From: a bacterium
Lineage (GTDB): Bacteria; Oederibacteriota; JAAXVQ01; JAUVAV01
Direction: 5' to 3'
Length of the DNA: 64,000 nt
Assembly (NCBI GenBank): GCA_021108215.1
Contig: JAIORK010000001.1
Coordinates: 1 to 64,000 of the forward strand
Shown piece after piece: positions 61,401-64,000 of the stretch (its first letter is position 1; each line of letters begins with the position of its first letter). The notes below the pieces were generated by a model. The model saw only the letters and a list, made by a program, of their open reading frames with translations, did no database searches and was not told where the DNA came from. Position numbers and translations under genes: made by a program.

Positions 61401-64000
61401 ATGCTTTAAATATTACGTATACCTATTTTGACGCTGAGTATGGGACAGCCTACTCATCTGCTAGTTATGGGAAGTACGGTGCCCTGAATTCCCGCTCAAC
61501 GACGACTGATTTTACAGTGAACCAGTGGAACGGGATGAATATTTTTTCTGTGGCAACCAATCTGCTTTCCGAGACTACCAGCTATTTTGACGATGTCTAT
61601 GGCAAGACAGTGATGACTGAAGCAGAGAGTTATTCCGGAGCGCTTTACGGCCGCAACACCACAACCATTGTGGATGCCAGCAATTATACAGGTCTGAACC
61701 AAGCCACTTATAGTTATTCCATGCTCTCCGAGACCTGGACGAACTATGACAGTGAATACGGGCTGCAGACCGATTCGATCAACAAAATGAATGAGGCCAT
61801 TACGCTTAATTATGCGGTCTATACGTCCACCACGTTCGATATGGATGAGTGGACCGGTATGACGGATTCAAGTACGGCGAATAATCAGTTGGGTTCGACC
61901 TACTCGACGTATGACAGCAATGGTTTTATTGCAGTCAGTTATAATCATGCGGCCTACGGCGCGGTGGAATACACAACGACCTATTACACAGCCAATATCC
62001 ATACCGGGATGAACAGCTCATCTACCGCCTATTCTTATTCGCGCCTGAACAGTAGCAAGCTGGTTTCCACTTCAGTCACAACCTATGATGCTAATGGTTT
62101 TGCCGTAACAACGGTAAGCACCAAGACCACCGGACCGACTCTGTCGCGAGAGGCCACCACGACCACTGACACGGATATTTATACCGGCCAGAAAACCTAC
62201 TCAGAGACCACCACTTCATTATCCGAGTCCAAGTCCTGGGCCAATGTCAAGGGGCTGGATGTGTATTCGGAGACGGAAAATTATCTCGGCCCCCACTATG
62301 GGCGCAGTAGTCAGGAACAGTCCTGGTACAATGAGGATACCGGGATTAAGATCAGATCCTATTCGGAAAGCGGGCTAAACAAGACCTGGACCTATTTGGA
62401 TGAAAGTGGTTTGCCACGCGGCGGCGGCGGGCAAATTTATCAGGAGAAGTACAACAAATATTCCGCCTCGGATGCCGGACAGGTAGAGTATGTTCAGGCA
62501 GGAGATATACATTGGTCCGGCAATCCCTCAATGACGCGTACCAGCAATCCTATTTCTGTGAGCGATACCTATTTGGATACCAATGGATTTACCCTCTATA
62601 CCTGGACCGGAAATATGTACGGTGCTGCCGGCGATGAACTGACTAAATTTATACCTACCATTAATCAGGCGAACGGCCAGAACCTTTCCTCCTGGAAATA
62701 TAATTATTGGAATGGTTCCCGGTATGGAGACTCCAAAACCTACAGCACCTACAATCAAACCTATGGTATTGCAGACTACTCAAAAAATTGGAACAAGGAC
62801 GGTGATGTTACTGAGACCAGTACGAACTTTAATACAAGTACCGGATTGACTTCTTCCACTTCGACCACGGGTGATGGCTATGTGGCATCAGGGTCATACG
62901 ATAGTTGGGGGCGTGGTTTGAAACGGAGTGGTTCGACTTCACAGGAAAAACCGGACGGCAAGAGCACCAAATGGGAGACTTACTACAGTTCGTATGAGTA
63001 TAATAATTGGACAGGGCTGATGAAAAAAGAAGTGCGGACTGGATCGGAAAACGAAACCATCTGGTACAACAACCACGGGGTGGAAGATGCCAACTGGAGC
63101 AGCAGCAGTACCTGGGTCAGCGGTTCGCAATACCAATTCACAACGTTTGGCGGCTTTGAAACCCCCAACGGGCATCCCCAACAGGCGGTCCTTGAGCTCA
63201 GCGGTGAGGGATTCGGTACCACGATGATTATTACCAAGCATGATTTGCAGGTCTTTGATGAAGGCCAAAATGGACAGTACTATCTTCCGACCTGGGAACA
63301 GGTACAGATGATGTATGCCGATTATATTACTAATATGACCATCCACTATAACCTGGGGGTGGATAGTCCGACCAGTGCTTATGTTGAGGATGATAAAGGG
63401 ACAGAACATTGGGTCATGGATGGATACGGTTATGAAAATATTTCAGTACGGACCCGCACTAATTTTGACGGGACCACCATGACCTGGAATTATCATAAAA
63501 ATCCGGAAGATGAATATCCCCATTCTGCTGATATCACTTACACGGGTTTTATGGGTATGCATAATGGTTTTGGTACGGAAACGTATAATGAATTCGGTGT
63601 TATGACCCAGCAGGTCATGAATAATTCCGATACCTGGAATGAGACCATCACCTTTGAAAACGACGGCCAGTATTTAACCACCGCTACCGGACAGCGCGAA
63701 GATGGTCAGAACGTAACCTACAGTTTTACCGGTGTGGGTGAAGTGGCGGAGATGTCGGATGACAAAGGTATTACCGTATTTGATACAGCTGCCAACCGGC
63801 GTACGAGCACAACCGGCAGTCTGGGAACATTCACTTATACCTATAGCGGCGGATTCGTTACGGAGATTGCCGGGACGGTAAGTGTGGGCGGCTCGGTGAT
63901 TATGGATGAGTACTGGAATGTGGGCGAGTGGACCGACAGCATGGGTGTGGTGCATACTTATTCCCCCACGGAAACGAACAAAGGGTATGTGACCGCAGCC
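52406..64000 (+). CDS. Giant secreted YD/RHS-like repeat protein (3'-truncated, at least 3865 residues)
   Basis: The frame stays open from the ATG at 52406 (strong AAGGAGG at 52391-52397) to the last base. Residues ~18-44 are a signal peptide (RKANWLGTLALFGTLLLF, cleavage near LSA-AEV). Residues ~45-570 carry irregular YD-type repeats (TEYVYDAAGNRINSK; TEYTYDTNGNMISS; YNEQGQVMAKVDDNGHRT), as in RHS and teneurin-like proteins. Residues ~574-965 hold 46-52-residue units, and residues 966 to ~3022 a near-perfect 54-residue array with NNFGL, NGLN, YGTT, TxYD and GVA anchors. Residues ~3023-3865 are looser, rich in Tyr, Trp, Ser and Thr, and return to YD-like text (VTYSFTGVGEVAEMSDDKGI). Cys is very rare. 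It is probably a surface or released fibre, shell or toxin carrier; the C-terminal end, where RHS toxins carry their effector, is outside the window. No named family fits the 54-residue array. Confidence 0.85.
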   Translation, partial: MASKITSKLTYEYKPTFMRKANWLGTLALFGTLLLFAGVSLSAAEVDDKLLPKIVKQLKEKGKKIKSTSVLEAGEETTIVVTLISGEVKTYDNQGRLKEVKHPDGKITRYEDGMPVEEISPTGETLSTTKYFRSPEGKLRKTIKTGKSGVHIKHFDNKGNVIQNTSPQGTKFYSNYTKNEKGQTTGYVERNMNTGKTEKVFLDSKTGAVQTKIDQNGVRTDMEYQRDANGEMIATIEKDSQGHEKIKKYENGQLVEVIEDGVRTTHENILNEKGVLVMKKERKVLPAAGGTVEDITIKEFNEQGQVTKKTDQMGIHIYSYVLDKDGKIISRFERIESPDGSFEPSEKTTDYDDAGRIIRVVEKGKTANTEYVLDDRGNIVSSTDKITIHLGMMSFTQEIKKEYNEQGQVMAKVDDNGHRTEYVYDAAGNRINSKSEFESTEYTYDTNGNMISSVTIDHKSTTYTEYDIKTKLPAKKIKYKNSGVMELTTYGINDQGKRYGITSEPFGVRVTTYRDSTSEQPEHAVFTKHNGKQTVSTYDYFGDHMVASKEIGESSVTETMYNAFGKPDSSVQTDKWGRVTTTTHQYMNGRSSASISVDKKGKSITKFNKFEEPVSITRINTIGFPRKSVEERIYKDGILVRSVSSDVKGKSYTEYNMYEQAQVVHRVNYHGFPRENWVTNAYNTSGELTNSYQIDSRGYTENDFDDDGLMTESLRLDIYGFPKMKTTTYNYIKGELVTSVSDDTRGTSYNKFNADGLMVESKREKKFGYPRVDYSTFEYDGNGYMVYGESTDANGFTKNWYNIDELVAISYRENTYGHARQQWTINEYDNAGFMTVSKETDLKGCTITQFNRDSLALTNMRFDHYGVEYGRNTMTVNNYDGEGFMVDSLSKNLMTSMAKEFDKDSLCQFQSQKDNFGITYARDKVSDSFVYDGDGRLQNNVSKDLMGATYSTYDIHGDATKTLRLGNYGLEASRISRTGSAFEADTGMTTERVSLTAYGTTWSMEFDPQTGLESLQFSDNNFGLLASRKTTSRIELDKRHGLTRNTLATNDYGKTSTHFDTESEGQYGIAVSSRSINNFGLGYTLDTTTAIDADEKTGQNKTTKAANKYGSTLTEFDTLSGGSHGVAVRSFADNHFGLLASRKTATLIDSDLYNGLNKATVAKNEYGMTVTEFEHEEFGVSTRSEAFNNFGLGLTMHTVTTIDANVFNGLNRQTIARNEYGETITKFDDQKTGVAEESQSKNNYGLDAVRETLTKITCNTDNGLNQVTVASNDYSTTKTQFDDVEYGTAEISITINNFGLGATRETTTLIYTNPYNGLNEMTIATNAYGTTVTKYDSEVSGVAEESLSKNNFGLLASRITYTKIDANHDSGINEKTVGSNEYGVTTTFYDDDFGVAVESYADNNFGLGATLKSHTLITADTFNGLNKMTVANSEYGQTTTLYDHAEYGVALESQGLNNFGLVFSRNTHTDTTANTWNGLNQQTVAVNEYGTTTTLYDDQQFGVAERSVSRNNFGLGASQTTRTKIWANEYNGLNEMTHAKNDYGQTWTLYDGNKTGVSEESFSRNNFGLGASRETFTKIKADKHNGLNEKTIAVNFYGKTTTYYDSDNYGVAQASYSENNFGLGASLNTATRIQANVENGLNEVTIASNEYSTTITLYDDQKTGVAEESMAFNNFGTLATRVAHTTITANTWNGLNQSTRADSEYGTTITRYDDAAYGVALNSDAYNNYGLNAARETYTEITANTWNGLNQETTATNRYGTTTTHYDDQKHGVALNSVADNNFGLGSTRHSETVISANAYNGLNEWTLAQSDYGWTYTEYDADDYGVPTRSLAMNNFGLKSTRLTMTTIDANISTGLNNQTTALNYYGTTTTTYDSENHGVAVRSYAENNFGLHYSRNTFTTIDANVDNGLNRTTVAANEYGTTVTEYDDQVFGVAVTSHASNNFGLNFAAETDTIITANTWNGLNISTEATNQYGQTLTLYDDQDTGVAEASYSMNNFGLGATRNTFTLIEASTWNGLNEQTLAFNQYGVTRTEYDVDDTGKAEESWAQNNFGLGASQNTHTLIYANANTGLNEMTKAVNDYGTTWTFYDSNQSGVAERSIALNNFGLYASRTTETDIEANFDNGLNRRTTAINLYGTTVTQYDDQLTGCAVSSHTSNNFGLLDSRITDTAITCNTFNGLNQQTVATNDYGVTETNYDDQQYGVALNSDAVNNYGLNFSKETHTEITADTWNGLNISTIASNLYGTTTTLYDSVETGTAQESDGVNYFGLLLSRNTHTEITSNSFNGLNQSTIAVNAYGTTWSLFDDQAYGTTTETLSLNHFGLYASRLTRTQVNANIQTGLNTSTVATNDYGTTYTEYDDEDSGTAVFSHAENNFGLLASRITDTQTTANRDNGLNSFTSAVNDYGHTLTFYDDQDYGTSDFSMSWNNYGLGESRVTFTDVEASTVNGLNEYTIATNNYGTTTTLYDSALTGVSLQSAAANNYGLTASRESTTMITANTYNGLNQSTVASNDYGVTYTSYDDEEYGVSEWSHSQNNFGLTMSRSTYTVITADVRTGLNEGTLATNDYGTTQTFYDNNAYGVAIGSMSWNNFGLGASRVTTTITTANTDNGLNQRTFATNGYGWTETFYDDSQYGVATGSQAHNFFGLGAARDTTTVSIANTYNGLNVESTASNAYGSTTTYYDSVNYGVATGSHAVTNFGLTASRTTDTVVNASHATGLNIWTTAVSDYSSTTTWYDSMDTGTATNSLATNNFGFGATRSTATTVQSNSWNGLNEMTIAVNNYGTTESHFDYASTGSALYSIGNNNYGIGLARNTLTINDVNTWNGLNKNTLAMNDYSITATVYDDTEYGTAQYSDVLNFYGIGASRMTHTDITARTDNGQNTQTTSINAAGTSITYFESDNYGVATSTVSNQNFGLLSSRNSTTINNANTYTGQNIETWAYTDFGMTYSTYDSWGYGTINSSISDNYYGVDGSRVTTTTFSVNQQTGINNWSRAENALNITYTYFDAEYGTAYSSASYGKYGALNSRSTTTDFTVNQWNGMNIFSVATNLLSETTSYFDDVYGKTVMTEAESYSGALYGRNTTTIVDASNYTGLNQATYSYSMLSETWTNYDSEYGLQTDSINKMNEAITLNYAVYTSTTFDMDEWTGMTDSSTANNQLGSTYSTYDSNGFIAVSYNHAAYGAVEYTTTYYTANIHTGMNSSSTAYSYSRLNSSKLVSTSVTTYDANGFAVTTVSTKTTGPTLSREATTTTDTDIYTGQKTYSETTTSLSESKSWANVKGLDVYSETENYLGPHYGRSSQEQSWYNEDTGIKIRSYSESGLNKTWTYLDESGLPRGGGGQIYQEKYNKYSASDAGQVEYVQAGDIHWSGNPSMTRTSNPISVSDTYLDTNGFTLYTWTGNMYGAAGDELTKFIPTINQANGQNLSSWKYNYWNGSRYGDSKTYSTYNQTYGIADYSKNWNKDGDVTETSTNFNTSTGLTSSTSTTGDGYVASGSYDSWGRGLKRSGSTSQEKPDGKSTKWETYYSSYEYNNWTGLMKKEVRTGSENETIWYNNHGVEDANWSSSSTWVSGSQYQFTTFGGFETPNGHPQQAVLELSGEGFGTTMIITKHDLQVFDEGQNGQYYLPTWEQVQMMYADYITNMTIHYNLGVDSPTSAYVEDDKGTEHWVMDGYGYENISVRTRTNFDGTTMTWNYHKNPEDEYPHSADITYTGFMGMHNGFGTETYNEFGVMTQQVMNNSDTWNETITFENDGQYLTTATGQREDGQNVTYSFTGVGEVAEMSDDKGITVFDTAANRRTSTTGSLGTFTYTYSGGFVTEIAGTVSVGGSVIMDEYWNVGEWTDSMGVVHTYSPTETNKGYVTAA
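55301..61471 (+). repeat. 162-bp (54-codon) tandem coding repeat array, about 38 units
   Basis: Anchored on the NNFGL codons, units begin at 55301, 55463, 55634, 55805, 55967, 56129, 56291, 56453 and 56612, and from 56612 every 162 bases to 61310. The 29 steps after 56612 contain no insertion or deletion. Early steps are 162, 171, 171, 162, 162, 162, 162 and 159 bases. Conserved text per unit: NNFGLxASR, then IxAN, NGLN, AxNxYGTTxTxYD, then GVAxxS. The other positions and codon third bases vary, so the copies are old. Confidence 0.93.

Noticed and set aside
55301-61471. CRISPR array
   Set aside because: The 162-base units are continuous coding sequence with gradual divergence; there are no short identical repeats with unique spacers and no cas genes.
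52939-63955. Many leftward frames of 60-156 codons opposite the giant gene
   Set aside because: They are shadows of the repetitive coding strand: the same pieces recur with the 162-base period and lack ribosome sites.

Overview
The window reads as chromosome from an uncultivated diderm (Gram-negative type) bacterium. The evidence for an outer membrane is an MlaE/F/D lipid-transport set, two OmpA-domain proteins, a TolC-family channel, an Omp85-type barrel and a PorV-like barrel. A giant Thr-Pro repeat protein with FlgD-type Ig domains, the BioG version of the biotin pathway and many interspersed palindromes would fit a candidate phylum rather than a well-studied genus. I cannot assign the lineage from sequence alone. 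No rRNA, tRNA, CRISPR array or transposase gene was recognised.

Layout. Positions 1-4115 hold a secretion/envelope pair: a truncated Thr-Pro repeat protein and a PorV-Ig-OmpA fusion. Positions 4344-9477 hold a sugar-type ABC importer (binding protein and two permeases, no ATPase), a small membrane protein and yqeK. A DraG-type ADP-ribosylglycohydrolase follows at 9659-10684. Positions 10998-16906 are a leftward biotin cluster bioB-bioA-bioF-bioG-bioC-bioD with a clear BirA-type operator in front of bioB. A toxin-antitoxin pair lies at 17516-18099 and an orphan TtrS-like sensor kinase at 18135-20837. Positions 20937-27962 are a visibly AT-richer block with an ArsR-type regulator, an RND pump, a TolC-like channel, an Omp85-like barrel and an unknown periplasmic protein, but no membrane-fusion protein. 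Then come an OmpA lipoprotein, a B12-binding radical SAM enzyme, an ABC-2 exporter, an LCP-family protein, argS, an unknown protein with a nuclease-like tail, and thiS-thiG-thiH-thiE.

Positions 40792-51916 are a housekeeping run: rpsF-ssb-rpsR-DUF2232-rplI, then dnaB-alr-mlaE-mlaF-mlaD-radA joined mostly by 4-base stop/start overlaps, then ispD and ispF. Ribosomal proteins bS6 and bL9 both carry unusual Ala/Pro-rich tails.

The most striking object is the open reading frame from 52406 to beyond the right edge (at least 3865 codons). It starts with a signal peptide and YD/RHS-like repeats. The repeat unit then lengthens step by step (46, 48, 49, 51, 52, 54 residues) into an array in which 29 successive units are each exactly 54 codons, although their sequences have diverged. 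A second unusual layer is in the intergenic DNA: several families of large palindromes. One family has arms made of 9-base steps (seven fixed bases plus two variable bases), with the variable bases matched between arms about 100 bases apart.
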